Positions 50,813 to 61,300 of a DNA stretch of 64,000 nt are shown here, in pieces. The DNA lies in contig NZ_JABXKK010000096.1 in assembly GCF_017115045.1 (NCBI RefSeq), positions 1-64,000 on the forward strand. Reading direction: 5' to 3'. Positions within the stretch are counted from its first letter, which is position 1. Each line of letters starts with the position of its first letter. A program made the translations under genes and the position numbers. This stretch comes from Nostoc sp. NMS8. GTDB lineage: Bacteria > Cyanobacteriota > Cyanobacteriia > Cyanobacteriales > Nostocaceae. The notes under the pieces are model-generated. The model saw only the letters and a program-made list of their open reading frames with translations, did no database searches and was not told the origin of the DNA.

Positions 50813-53068
50813 TTAATTCGTGGGATTAGAGGGTTTAACCTGATTTCGCATTGTTTCAAAGCTGAAAGCCGCTGCGCCAAAGGTTACAAATAACACTCCC
50901 AGAATTTGCACAATATCCAAATTTTCTTGAATGATTAACCCAGCTAAAATCACGGTTAAAACTGGGATGCTACCACCGATGAGCGCCGATCGCGAGGCTC
51001 CTAGTTTACCAATACCAATATTGTTGAGCAAATAGCCGGCAAGAGTTAACACACCCAAAATAAACGCGCTTAAAACCAGTTCCAGCATTTTAGAGGGGTC
51101 AACTACTACCAAGTTCCAATTGCTTGGCAAGGGTAGCATCAAGCAGATAAAGCTCAATAACAACATGGTAGTGAAGTTAATTAAAGTAAAAGTCACGGGA
51201 TGGAGTTTGCTGGCACAGACTCGCGTCAAAATTATGTAGGCAGCAAAAGCCACACCCGAAATAATGGCGGTGCTGCTTCCCATTGAAATATTACCGGTAC
51301 CAATGCTGGGAGAACTCGCTAAAACCAACAATTCGCCGCAGCAAATTGCAGCGATCGCCGCGATGCGGAATAGAGTGGGGCGATCGCGAAACAGAAACCA
51401 TGACAATAGACCGCTAACCATCGGATAGATAAAGAACAGTGCGATCGCCATTCCGGTGGGTACTTGAGCGATCGCAATGTAGATTAGCACCTGAGACAAA
51501 AACAAAAAGCATCCACTCACAATGGACAATATCAAAATCTGCTTGGTAGCTGCATTGGCAGGTGTGGGATTTCCTCGGACTGAAGCGGCCAAGTTTTCCA
51601 AATCTTGCCACAATCTTGGGTGCAATATCGGAGATAAAAGTACCATCAGTGGTACGACTACCATAAACCGGAGCGTCAAAATTAACAGAGTATTGCCCAA
51701 AGTCGGCGGTAGCAACTGTTCTACCTCTAATACCCCAAAAATCTGGGAACCTTCGTGGAAAATTACCTTGATGGCTACGTTGTAGAGCGACGATACCACT
51801 ACCGATGAGACAATTAACAAGAAACCAATTTGGAGTGCCGATAAGCCAGAGGAATTAGGCGATCGCGATTGTGGGGGTTTTGCTTCTGGTGGTGGTTCTA
51901 GCGCAGTAGTTGATGAGGATTTAGCTTTGCTCTGCGATTCGTTCTTGCGAAGGACAGAAATTGGTTCAGTAATATTTAGCTTTTGCGAAGGTCGAATTAT
52001 TCTCGGCTGTAGCACAGCTGCGAGCGGAGGCACTGGTGGCGTTTCGTTTTCTGGCAATTCCTGATTGAGGACAGAAATTGGTTCGGTAGCATTATCTTGT
52101 GATGGCGGAACTACAGCAGCAGTAGATTCTGATGTCGTTTCCCTTTCTGACAAATCCTTGCTGGGTACAGAAATTGGATTTGCAACCTTTTCTGTAATAG
52201 ATAGTGGCTCTGATGTCGTTTCCCTTTCTGACAAATCCTTGCTAGGTACAGAAATTGGATTTGCAACCTTTTCTGTAATAGACGGCGGCTCTGATGTCGT
52301 TTCCCTTGGTGAAAATTGATTGGGAATCGGGGAAATTGGCTCAAGAGAATTTCTTACTACTTCCTCAAACTCTGGCAGTGATGTTTCAACAGAACTGTTT
52401 TTTTCTGGCTCAGTAAACTGCAAAACAGTAGGTATACCTCCTGTTGCTGGTTTACGTGAAGTTTCTTCTATAGTTTTTTCTAGTTCTCCATGCAGGCGAT
52501 TCACAAATTCCGTTAAAATCGTTTCCCCTTGCTGCTGCTGGCTATACATCCGTGACAACTGCTGGGAAAGATTACTTTGATAGTTCTTCAACTCCTGTTG
52601 TAGCGAATTAAAGGTAACAGTAACGGTGTCATCCAAACTATCAAACATGTGTTCGACTTTTGCATTGATTTCACCTACTACATTGTTGCTCACTTCAGCA
52701 GACTTCAGCGCAGCTTGTTCGTAAGATTTGCCCTCTATGTTTTGGCTAGCTAAAGTTGTCAGAGAGGATTGCAGTTGTGAAGATATATGCTTTGCCAGAA
52801 CTTCTGCCAGTTGCCGAATTAATACTTGCTGCTCAGTGATTTGGCGCACTTGTTGTAAATGCTCTTTTTCCTCTACCAAGCTTTGAATTTCATCAGATAA
52901 CCGATTTTTTTCTGACTGAAGCCGCTTTACGTCTTCCTGCAAGCCTCTGAGGACATTCTGCTGAAGATTTTCTAAGTCTTCAACTACAGCCCAAAGCGCA
53001 TTTTCTGCTGCTCTGGATAGCTCACCTCTGACTCTTGGGTTTTCTGGTTGCTTCTCGAATCGCCCCAT
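50813..53068 (-). CDS. Coiled-coil protein fused to an EamA/DMT-type transporter
   Basis: A 751-residue fusion. Residues 1-210 are a long cytoplasmic coiled coil (LQQNVLRGLQEDVKRLQSEK, then IRQLAEVLAKHISSQLQSSL). Residues 210-415 are a Ser/Pro/Glu-rich linker with two copies of a 27-residue repeat (core SITEKVANPISVPSKDLSER). Residues about 420-740 are ten membrane spans with the paired EamA domains (ISGVAFAAYIILTRVCASKL and LTLAGYLLNNIGIGKLGASR). DMT proteins export metabolites or amino acids; the substrate is unknown. The coiled coil suggests tethering to another protein, which is inference. Confidence 0.85.
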   Translation of the reverse strand: MGRFEKQPENPRVRGELSRAAENALWAVVEDLENLQQNVLRGLQEDVKRLQSEKNRLSDEIQSLVEEKEHLQQVRQITEQQVLIRQLAEVLAKHISSQLQSSLTTLASQNIEGKSYEQAALKSAEVSNNVVGEINAKVEHMFDSLDDTVTVTFNSLQQELKNYQSNLSQQLSRMYSQQQQGETILTEFVNRLHGELEKTIEETSRKPATGGIPTVLQFTEPEKNSSVETSLPEFEEVVRNSLEPISPIPNQFSPRETTSEPPSITEKVANPISVPSKDLSERETTSEPLSITEKVANPISVPSKDLSERETTSESTAAVVPPSQDNATEPISVLNQELPENETPPVPPLAAVLQPRIIRPSQKLNITEPISVLRKNESQSKAKSSSTTALEPPPEAKPPQSRSPNSSGLSALQIGFLLIVSSVVVSSLYNVAIKVIFHEGSQIFGVLEVEQLLPPTLGNTLLILTLRFMVVVPLMVLLSPILHPRLWQDLENLAASVRGNPTPANAATKQILILSIVSGCFLFLSQVLIYIAIAQVPTGMAIALFFIYPMVSGLLSWFLFRDRPTLFRIAAIAAICCGELLVLASSPSIGTGNISMGSSTAIISGVAFAAYIILTRVCASKLHPVTFTLINFTTMLLLSFICLMLPLPSNWNLVVVDPSKMLELVLSAFILGVLTLAGYLLNNIGIGKLGASRSALIGGSIPVLTVILAGLIIQENLDIVQILGVLFVTFGAAAFSFETMRNQVKPSNPTN
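52128..52289 (-). repeat. 81-bp tandem repeat in the linker of the EamA fusion
   Basis: Two units begin at 52128 and 52209 (TCTGATGTCGTTTCCCTTTC) and a partial third at 52290. The two full units differ at only a few positions. The period of 81 bp keeps the frame and yields a 27-residue protein repeat. Confidence 0.85.
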
Positions 53069-53729
53069 TAGCTTCTAACCTCTAACACCTTGACGATAAA
53101 GCTGCTTTCGGTACACTTTATTGGCGGTCATCCTAATTTCCTGTATTTTTTCAGATAAATTAAAAATTTTAACAGCACTTCCGCATTTCAACGTAATTCT
53201 GTCATACTAGACACAAGTTAGCAAAGCATCAAGTTTGCCTCACAGCTTACTACAGCGTGTTCTCTTCACCATTAACAAGTATTTAACCATTCGATTTGGG
53301 ATTGAGCGCTAGGGCTGGGAGTCGCTTGAACAGAGACTTTGTTTGTTTTTGGTCAGTTTTATTGTCATCAATTATTTACCAATGAGATTTTTACTTTTAA
53401 AGAAATCTCACTCCAAATAAATATTTATTATTTTGCTGCCAATAATACTCGTCAAAGATTTCCAGATGCCTGTGCGATAGCTACAAAATTGTCTGACTTG
53501 CGAAACTAGCTGTAAATTTGTCTGGAATGTAACTTGTGTGACAGTTTATATCTCTATATGGAGATTAAAGTATCTTTCTGTGGAAATTCAAAGTTACGCT
53601 ATCCCCTGCACAACATTCTAATGAATGAGCAGCAATTCTGCAAAAACGGTTTTTTGGCGTTTTTGTAGTCTAGGTTTTGCTTTGAGTAAATTCCAGTAAA
53701 GAAAAAAGTTAGGAAAATATTAATAATTC
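53069..53729. other. Intergenic region, no gene supported
   Basis: About 660 bp between the coiled-coil/EamA gene and the phosphate permease gene, both on the minus strand. AT-rich, with no open frame, tRNA or clear repeat that I can support. It should contain the promoter of the coiled-coil/EamA gene. Confidence 0.4.
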
Positions 53730-55046
53730 TTAGAAAAATAAAATTCGGGCAATGCTAAAGATGGCAGCGCTCAATGCAGCACTTACGGGGATTGTAATTA
53801 GCCAAGCGGCGGCAATACCTTTTAGAGTTTGAAACTTAATCGAGTTGAGATTTTGTACTAATCCAATACCAACTACACCACCGACAAGAGCGTGGGAGGT
53901 GGAGACTGGTAAACCTAGCCGGGAAGCGATGAGGATGGTAATAGCAGTTGCCAGTTCGGCACAAAATCCACTACTAGGTTGCAAGGCAATAATATTTTCG
54001 CCAATAGTGGCGATGACTTTTTTACCCCAAACAGCTAAACCACCAACAATACCAGCGCCACCAAGGATTAAAATCCAAAGCGGGATAGTTATACCATCGG
54101 TAGGTACGCTACCAGTGCGATTGATGTAAACGATCGCAGCTAAAGGAGCGATCGCATTTCCCACATCATTAGAACCGTGAGCAAAGGCTACAAAGCAAGC
54201 ACTTAGTAGTTGGAATCGGGCGAATATGCCCTCAACGGTATTTTGGATTTTAGATTTTGGATTTTGGATTGATGGTAATTCCTGAGTCGGGGGTAAAAAT
54301 TTTTCTTCCAATCCGCCTCCCCCCGTCTCCCCTAACTGTCGAAAACTAATGATTGTGAGTCCAACTACTGCTACTGCACCGATTAACAAGGGGATGTCGT
54401 AAGTAGGGATATTGAAACCAGTTTGCTCAATTACAAAATTGGTTAGCGGTTCAGTTAGCGATGGTAATACAATTACGCCGAATACACCTAGCAGCAGAGT
54501 ACTCAGCCAGGGAATCCATTCTTGTAACTGGACTACTTGATTTGGTTGATCTAAAATCCAGTGCTTGATTTGACTGTAAAATAAAGCAGCGATCGCACCA
54601 CTAATTAACGGCGTTAAAATCCAGCCAATGGTAATCAAGCCAATTGATGACCAATCAATTGCATTTACTCCCAAAGCTACCCAACTAAATCCTGCGATCG
54701 CACCAACAACCGCATGAGAAGAGGATACAGGTAAACCGCGTGATGTGGCAATTTGCAACCACACACCACACGATATTAGTACCGTTACCATTCCAACAAC
54801 GAATATTTGGGGTGTAGCTGCGAATAAGGCGGGATTAGCAATTTTCGTTGCGAGAGTTTCCGTTACCTCATGTCCAAACAACACAGCACCCGTAAACTCT
54901 AATACTCCAGCAATTATTAGTGCCTGCTTGAGGGTAACAGCTTTGGAACCTACAGAGGTTCCCATCGCATTAGCAACATCGTTTGCTCCGAGATTCCAGG
55001 CGACGTAGAAAGCTAGTAGAGCGACGAAAAGTAGGGTAATAAGCAT
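53730..55046 (-). CDS. Inorganic phosphate transporter, PiT family
   Basis: A 438-residue permease that imports phosphate, usually as a metal-phosphate complex, with H+ or Na+. The two PiT signatures are present: NLGANDVANAMGTSVGS at the N-terminus and AHGSNDVGNAIAPLAA in the second half, each followed by SRGLPVSSSHAVVG / SRLGLPVSTSHALVGG. About ten membrane spans. The central cytoplasmic loop (about 235-270) holds SIQNPKSKIQN, encoded by a dispersed repeat. A 21-bp tandem repeat array lies upstream. Confidence 0.93.
   Translation of the reverse strand: MLITLLFVALLAFYVAWNLGANDVANAMGTSVGSKAVTLKQALIIAGVLEFTGAVLFGHEVTETLATKIANPALFAATPQIFVVGMVTVLISCGVWLQIATSRGLPVSSSHAVVGAIAGFSWVALGVNAIDWSSIGLITIGWILTPLISGAIAALFYSQIKHWILDQPNQVVQLQEWIPWLSTLLLGVFGVIVLPSLTEPLTNFVIEQTGFNIPTYDIPLLIGAVAVVGLTIISFRQLGETGGGGLEEKFLPPTQELPSIQNPKSKIQNTVEGIFARFQLLSACFVAFAHGSNDVGNAIAPLAAIVYINRTGSVPTDGITIPLWILILGGAGIVGGLAVWGKKVIATIGENIIALQPSSGFCAELATAITILIASRLGLPVSTSHALVGGVVGIGLVQNLNSIKFQTLKGIAAAWLITIPVSAALSAAIFSIARILFF
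54241..54271 (-). repeat. ATTTTGG heptamer repeat inside the phosphate permease gene
   Basis: TTTTGGATTTTAGATTTTGG and continuing ATTTTGGATT: consecutive ATTTTGG/ATTTTAG heptamers, a Nostoc short tandem repeat. On the coding strand it reads ATCCAAAATCCAAAATC-like sequence giving SIQNPKSKIQN in the cytoplasmic loop. The frame is kept. Confidence 0.75.
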
Positions 55047-55099
55047 TTTGTTGGAGACAAGAGGAAAGTGAGAGAGATGAAGATGAAACTGGAGTTTTT

Positions 55100-55510
55100 A
55101 AGGGTGAACTTTGAACCTTTTAGCTCCATCGTTGAACCTTTGAGCTTCATCTTGAACCTTTTAGCTCCATCGTTGAACCTTTAAGCTTCATCGTTGAACC
55201 TTTTAGCTCCACCGTTGAACCTTTTAGCTCCATCGTTGAACCTTTGAGCTTCATCGTTGAACCTTTTAGCTCCACCGTTGAACCTTTTAGCTCCATCGTT
55301 GAACCTTTGAGCTTCATCGTTGAACCTTTTAGCTCCACCGTTGAACCTTTTAGCTCCATCGTTGAACCTTTGAGCTTCATCGTTGAACCTTTTAGCTCCA
55401 CCGTTGAACCTTTGAGCTCCATCGTTGAACCTTTGAGCTCCAGCGTTGAACCTTTGAGCTCCATCGTTGAACCTTTTAGCTTCACCGTTGAACTTTTGAG
55501 CTTCGTAGCT
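55100..55510. repeat. 21-bp tandem repeat array with 63-bp higher-order unit
   Basis: About 19-20 units of GTTGAACCTTTTAGCTCCATC and variants (TTTGAG, TTCATC, CCACC). Three variants alternate in a fixed order, giving a 63-bp superunit repeated about three times in the middle. The period keeps both strands open: the minus strand (55147-55485) would give MELKGST heptapeptides, the plus strand IVEPFSS-like ones. One unit near 55150 has lost a base, shifting the frame. Probably not a gene; possible role in spacing or regulation between the dehydrogenase and phosphate permease genes. Confidence 0.85.
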
Positions 55511-55572
55511 GAATCTCAGACAGAACTTTAAACTTCTAGTTTTAACACTCTCTCATCCCCCTAATCTTCCTT

Positions 55573-56619
55573 CTACGGATAAATTAAGATTTTATAAGTA
55601 TCCGGTGTGGGTGCGATCGCAACTTCCACAGCTGCTGATAAATCTTTTAATGGATAGCGATCGCTAATCAACGCTTTTACATCAATTCGCTGATTAAATA
55701 CAATATCGGCTGATAGATTCTGAAGCCGATAAGAGGAACTGTAACTACCGATCAAGTCAATTTCCCGACGATAGAGGACATTCGGATTAATGGGAATTTC
55801 CACCTCATCAGGGAATTCTGCAAAAAACAAGATTTTGCCGCCTTTGCGGGTATTATCAAGTGCTTGAAAGAAAGCTTTTTCACTAGGAACAGCCAGCAAA
55901 GTTACATCAACACCTAGTCCACCAGTTAAGGCAGAGATTTTGGCGGTTAAATCAGGATCGCGCGCATCAAAAGCCGCCTCTGCACCGACACTCAAGGCTT
56001 TATCAATTCTAGAGGGTAGTAAATCGGTAGCGATCGCTTTTGCTCCAAAATACTTCACCAACATGATAAACATTAACCCAATTGGCCCAGCACCAGTAAC
56101 TAATACAGTTTGTCCTGGAGCGATTTGGGCTTTTTTCACAGCTTTCAAGCAGCAGTTAGTTGGTTCTACAAAACTGGCTTCTTCAAAACTGATGTTATCC
56201 GGGATGGGAATTAAACCACCATTTTCCACAATATGTCCAGGAACTTTGACATAATCAGCAAAACCGCCACCACTGGCGTTAAAGCCTGCGGTAGTGGAGA
56301 TGTTTTTGTAAACATCGCACATCGAGAAATTATCATTTAGGCAGTAGGCGCAACGCATACAAGGGATGTGGTGCATCACCGCTACCCGTTGTCCAACTTG
56401 CCAACCTTTGACATTATTGCCTAATGCTGCGATCGTGCCAGCAGTTTCATGTCCAAAAATGCGCGGCGGTTCATACAGCGGATAACGAATTTTCTTAATA
56501 TCTGACTGACACAACCCCACAACCCGCACCTGTACCAGCACCTCATCTGGTTCCACGGTTGGAACTGGGATATCTTCGTAAGACAGTTGATTAACGCCTC
56601 TAAATACCTGTGCTTTCAC
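55573..56619 (-). CDS. Zinc-dependent medium-chain alcohol dehydrogenase family protein
   Basis: An NAD(P)-dependent dehydrogenase like sorbitol, threonine or other polyol dehydrogenases. Catalytic zinc ligands are in GLCQSDIKK (Cys), FGHETAG (His, Glu) and VEPTNCC (Glu). The structural zinc site is CMRCAYCLNDNFSMC, and the nucleotide-binding loop is VTGAGPIGLMFI. The frame opens at 56703, but the N-terminal extension is unlike the family; the GTG at 56619 (VKAQVFRGV) is proposed as the start, giving about 348 residues. The substrate is unknown. Confidence 0.87.
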   Translation of the reverse strand: MKAQVFRGVNQLSYEDIPVPTVEPDEVLVQVRVVGLCQSDIKKIRYPLYEPPRIFGHETAGTIAALGNNVKGWQVGQRVAVMHHIPCMRCAYCLNDNFSMCDVYKNISTTAGFNASGGGFADYVKVPGHIVENGGLIPIPDNISFEEASFVEPTNCCLKAVKKAQIAPGQTVLVTGAGPIGLMFIMLVKYFGAKAIATDLLPSRIDKALSVGAEAAFDARDPDLTAKISALTGGLGVDVTLLAVPSEKAFFQALDNTRKGGKILFFAEFPDEVEIPINPNVLYRREIDLIGSYSSSYRLQNLSADIVFNQRIDVKALISDRYPLKDLSAAVEVAIAPTPDTYKILIYP

Positions 56620-56730
56620 GTTGGTTTTTCCCCGCTCAACGATACTAGATGTAACATTAGTGGTCAACGTTAAGCTATAGGACTTACGCAAAATATCTCT
56701 CAAGCTCTGATTTCTCCGTGTCCTCCCTCT

Positions 56731-56858
56731 GTGGTAGCCTGCGCCAAGCCGTTCGCGTAGCGTCTCGTAGAGAAGCGTCTACGTTATTCCATTAGCTCTT
56801 GCGTAGTCACCTTGCTTCCCCATTCGCGGAGCGCATCTCTACAGGACGCTCCGAGTTC
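56731..56858. repeat. GC-rich dispersed repeat
   Basis: GTTCGCGTAGCGTCTCGTAG with AGAAGCGTCTACG and, further on, CATTCGCGGAGCGCATCTCT plus GGACGCTCCGAG. Same family as at 28751, 45661, 47687 and 63101. It fills the gap between the dehydrogenase gene and the RND adaptor gene. Confidence 0.7.
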
Positions 56859-56863
56859 AAAAT

Positions 56864-58288
56864 TCAATTCTTAGTCTTATGCTTAGATGCAAGTACCTGA
56901 ACCGATTTCCCATCTTGGAGAGCATCCGTCGGATTAGTAATTAACCTAACATTAGGGCTTAAACCAGAAACAACTTCAACTTCAGTACCATAATCTCGTC
57001 CAAGCTCTACTTTCTGGTACTTAACTTTCTTTTCCTTTGTCACAGTGGCTACTTGTATACCATCTGCATTAATCACTAAGGTATTAGCTGGTACTAATAA
57101 AGGTGGATTGGCACGTTCAGTCTTAAAAGTGACTTCAGCATACATCCCCGGACGCAAAAGATTTTCTGAATTCTGTACTTCAATTTCAGTTAAAAGGGTA
57201 TTAGAAGTAGCATCCAAGACATCAGCAGTCCGAATAACTTTACCAGCAAAAGATTTTTTTGGTAGCTCACGAACACGAACAAGCGCAGTTTGTCCAGGGT
57301 GAATTGATTGCACAAAAGCCTGGGGGACATTAATTCGGATGCGTAAATTATCCGTCTGAGCAATCTTAAATAACCAGGAATTTCCACTATTACTATTGCT
57401 ACCCGCAGAAATTAAAGCTCCCGTATCTATGTTACGAGCAGTAATTACACCCGCAAAAGGAGCAACAATTTGTTTGAATGTTTGTAAAGAAGTTATGCGT
57501 TGTAAATCTGATTTACTAACACTCTTGCTTGCGATAAACGCATTAATGTTAGCTTTTTGGGAATTAATAGCTGCAAGAGCTGTATTTACACTTTCTTGGT
57601 CTGAATTAACGCGAGCAATTAAAGTATCTACATTAGCTCGACTTGCATTAAAAGCACTTTCACGTTCATCGGCAGCTTGTGTAGTCACGGCTCCTTGCTT
57701 TTGAAGTAATTGCCAACGTTGCCAAGTTTGACGTGCTAGTTCTAGGTTAGTACGTGCTTCGGCTAATTCTGCCTGTCTAGCTTTTAAGTTAGCTTTTGTT
57801 TGAGAAAGATTACTTTGCTTTTGTGCTAAATCTGCCTGAACTTGAGCCAGATTTGCCTCAGATTTTGCCAATTCTGCACGAGCTTGCTGTATATCTTGGT
57901 CAGTTTCCGGGGCATCAATTATAGCGAGTAGCTGTCCCCTATTTACACGTTCGCCAATATCCACTAATTTTTTTTGTAAATATCCACTGGTACGGGCATA
58001 AATTGTGGTTTCTTGGCTGGCTTGAATACTGCTAGGTAGAACTAGTTCGGTGAAATTAGCAGCAACTTTTGGTTTAACTACATTGACTGAAGAGACTTTT
58101 TTTATTGTAGATTTAGCGAAAGCATTTAATTCTGATTGCTTTTGTAAGCGAGGTATAATACCAAGTGCTAAAAGTCCAGTAACAATTAAAGTAGTCGTAG
58201 CAATAATTGTGATAGAAGTGAAACGACTTTTTTTAGTCGTTGCTGCGATATCAGAATTATCAACTTGGGTATTTTCTTGAGTATCCAT
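56864..58288 (-). CDS. RND efflux periplasmic adaptor (HlyD/AcrA-like)
   Basis: A membrane-fusion protein of 474 residues that links the inner-membrane pump encoded just upstream to an outer-membrane channel. An N-terminal membrane anchor (residues about 23-47) precedes a lipoyl half-motif (SGYLQKKLVDIGERVNRGQL). A long alpha-hairpin with heptads (LAQVQADLAQKQSNLSQTKA) comes next, then the second half and beta-barrel domains (FKQIVAPFAGVITARNIDTG, then GMYAEVTFKTERA). The adaptor gene lies 94 bp after the pump gene, on the same strand. No TolC homologue is in the window. Confidence 0.92.
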   Translation of the reverse strand: MDTQENTQVDNSDIAATTKKSRFTSITIIATTTLIVTGLLALGIIPRLQKQSELNAFAKSTIKKVSSVNVVKPKVAANFTELVLPSSIQASQETTIYARTSGYLQKKLVDIGERVNRGQLLAIIDAPETDQDIQQARAELAKSEANLAQVQADLAQKQSNLSQTKANLKARQAELAEARTNLELARQTWQRWQLLQKQGAVTTQAADERESAFNASRANVDTLIARVNSDQESVNTALAAINSQKANINAFIASKSVSKSDLQRITSLQTFKQIVAPFAGVITARNIDTGALISAGSNSNSGNSWLFKIAQTDNLRIRINVPQAFVQSIHPGQTALVRVRELPKKSFAGKVIRTADVLDATSNTLLTEIEVQNSENLLRPGMYAEVTFKTERANPPLLVPANTLVINADGIQVATVTKEKKVKYQKVELGRDYGTEVEVVSGLSPNVRLITNPTDALQDGKSVQVLASKHKTKN

Positions 58289-58334
58289 ATTATAGAATTC
58301 TATTTGATTTGTTGATTTATCAAAATTCTTTCAA

Positions 58335-58363
58335 ATCCCCGACTTCTTAGAAAAGTCAGGGAT
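58335..58363. repeat. Dispersed palindrome (ATCCCCGACTTCT), copy 2
   Basis: ATCCCCGACTTCTTAGAAAAGTCAGGGAT, imperfect arms of about 13 bp. It lies in the 94-bp gap between the RND pump and adaptor genes, so it could form a hairpin in their shared transcript and change relative expression. First copy at 50677-50705. Confidence 0.7.
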
Positions 58364-58382
58364 CTAATTATTCACGAATTAT

Positions 58383-61300
58383 TTACCGATTAGCTACAGT
58401 TAATTTGATAGTAGAGGATAGTTCTTCCTCCAACTCTAAATTTTGGGGTTGTTTTCGGCGCAAAATACTATAAATTACAGGTACAAAAATTAAAGTTGCC
58501 ACTGTTGCTGCTAATAATCCACCAATTACAGCACGTCCTAAAGGAGCATTTTGTTCACCACCTTCTCCTAAACCAAGAGACATTGGTAACATCCCCATAA
58601 TCATGGCCGCAGCAGTCATCAATACTGGACGCAAACGAGTATAACCAGCAGCTAAAGCCGCTGAAACAGCTTTCTCCCCTATCAGACGTTGCTCATTAGC
58701 AAAGGTGACAAGCAAAATACTATTAGCAGTAGCAACCCCAATACTCATAATTGCACCCATCAAAGAAGGTACGCTAAAAGTCGTGTTAGTCACAAACAAT
58801 ATCCAGACAATTCCTGCTAAGGCATTTGGTAGTGCCATCATAATAATGAATGGATCAACCCAAGATTGAAAATTGACTACTATTAAGCAATAAACTAATC
58901 CAATAGCAAATATCAATCCTACTTCTAATCCTAGAAAAGATGAATTCATCGTTTCTACTTGACCTTTCACCATAATTGACGTTCCACGTGGTAACTTCTG
59001 CTGAAATTGTCCAACTATTTTATAAATATCGCTGGCTACACCACCTAAATCACGACCTTGAACATTGGCGTAAATGTTAAATACAGGCTGTACGTTGTAA
59101 TGATTAACAACAGCAGGAGCTTTACCTCGTTTAGCAACAGCAATATTGCTCAAAAGTTGTGACGAGCTAGAACCGTTAGCAATAGGAGTATTCTGAATTT
59201 TTTCTAGTGAGTTAAGTTTGTATTGGGGAACTTGTACTGCTACTGGATAACTCACTCCTTTGATAGGATCAAGCCAAAAGTTGGGTGATGTTTGACCACT
59301 AGAACTTAATGATGTGAGTAGATTATTGGCAACATCTCGTTGAGTTAAACCGTTACGTTGTGCTTGATCGCGATCTACATTAATACGTAAGTCTGGGGCA
59401 TCAACAACTTGATGTAAATGAACATCAACTGCTCCCGGAATTTGAGCTATTTGGGTTTTGATTTGTTTTGCAATCTTGTAATTATCCCGACGATTTTTAG
59501 CTGGGCCTATTACCTGAATATCAATAGGGGCTGGTAAACCGAAATTGAGAATTTGAGTCACTATATCCGCAGGTTGGAAAAAGAAGGTTAGTTCAGGAAA
59601 TTGGGCGGTTAATGTTTGGCGTAGTTGTCTAACATATTGCCAAGTAGAATGATGTTTACCTTCTTTAAGACCGACAAGAATTTCTCCATCACCAGCGCCG
59701 ATAGTTGCTGTGTCGCTAAAAGCTAGGTTGACTCCACCTACAGGTAAACCAATATTGTCAAGAATAATTTCTAATTCTTGCTCAGGAATAACCTGACGAA
59801 TCTCATTTTCAACTTGAGTAAAAATCTGTTCTGTCTTTTCAAGTCGTGTTCCCGCAGGAGCGCGGACGTGCAGCCGAAACTGACCTGCATCTACTTGAGG
59901 AAAAAAGTCTTGACCAACAAAAGGTAGTAAAACTAAAGCGCTTACCCAAAAAGCACCAAACATCGCAAAAACTACACCCCGATGATTTAGAGCTTTAGCT
60001 AAAGTATTTCGATAGTTTTGCCGAAATTTCTCAAATTGGCGGTTAAACTGCTCATGAATCCGCCAGAAAATATCTTTTTTGGGAATGACATGACCATTAC
60101 CGTTATTACTTAAATTTTCATGTTCAGTATAAAGATGTAGTTCCTTTCCAAGGAGAAACTTTGCCAACATTGGTACTACTGTCCGCGAGAGTAGATAGGA
60201 AGCAAGCATCGCAAAAACAACTGCCATCCCCAAAGGCATAAATAGCGATTGTGCTACTCCTGTTAAAAAGACAATTGGGATAAAAACAATACAGATTGCT
60301 AAGGTTGAAACGAAAGCCGGAACAGCTATTTGTTGTGCGCCATCTAAAATAGCTTGTTGCAGAGGTTTTCCTTGTCCCAAATTGCGGTGAATATTTTCAA
60401 TTTCTACTGTGGCATCATCAACTAAAATCCCAACTGCTAGAGATAGACCTCCCAAGGTCATAATATTCAGAGTTTGTCCGATCAATCGCAGAGCAATGAT
60501 AGAACAAAGAATTGATAAAGGAATGGAAATTGCCACAATTAAAGTGCTGCGCCAACTGCCTAAGAATAATAAAATCATGGCGGCAGTTAAACAAGCAGCA
60601 ATCAATCCTTCGATTAATACTCCGTGGATGGAAGCTTTAACAAATATGGATTGATCGAATAAGATTTCTAAATCTAATTCTTTGGGTAATGTAGCTTGAA
60701 TTTTTGGTAGTCTTTCTTTGACTCTAGCGACAACATCTAAAGTTGAAGCACTACCACTTTTGAGAATAGTTAATAAACTAGACCGTCGCCCATCTCGACG
60801 AACAATATTATTCTGTACTGCAAAGCCATCATGGACTTGGGCAACATCACGTATATAAATTACAGTGCCGTTGATCTGTTTGATGGGTAAATTGTTTAAG
60901 GCGTCTAAGACTTGGGGACTGCTATTGAGTCGAACACTGTACTCGCGATCGCCTAATTTGGCATTTCCCCCAGGTAAGATCAGATTTTGGGCGTTGATTG
61001 CGGTTGTGACATCTGTAGCTGAAAGACCTTTGGCAAATAGTGCCTGCGGGTCAATGTCTACCATAATCTGCCGAGGTTTACCTCCATAAGGTAACGGTAC
61101 AGATGCACCTTGAACAGTCGCTAGCTGAGTCCGCAGAAAATTATTGCCGTTATCGTAAAGTTCTTGCTCTGATAGTGATGTGCTGCTAACACTTAGCTGA
61201 AGAATTGGCACATTAGAGGCATTGTAGCGAACAATTAAAGGAGGTGTGATTCCTGGAGGTAAACCTCGAAGAATTGTTTGAGTATTAGAGGTAAGTTGAG

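Noticed and set aside
55147..55485. 112-residue open frame of MELKGST heptapeptide repeats (minus strand) and its plus-strand counterpart
   Set aside because: Both strands are open only because the 21-bp period lacks stops. A one-base loss in the last unit breaks the frame and no start signal or domain is seen, so it is listed as a repeat, not a gene.
55100..55510. Possible CRISPR array
   Set aside because: Units are contiguous 21-mers with no unique spacers between them, and there are no cas genes.
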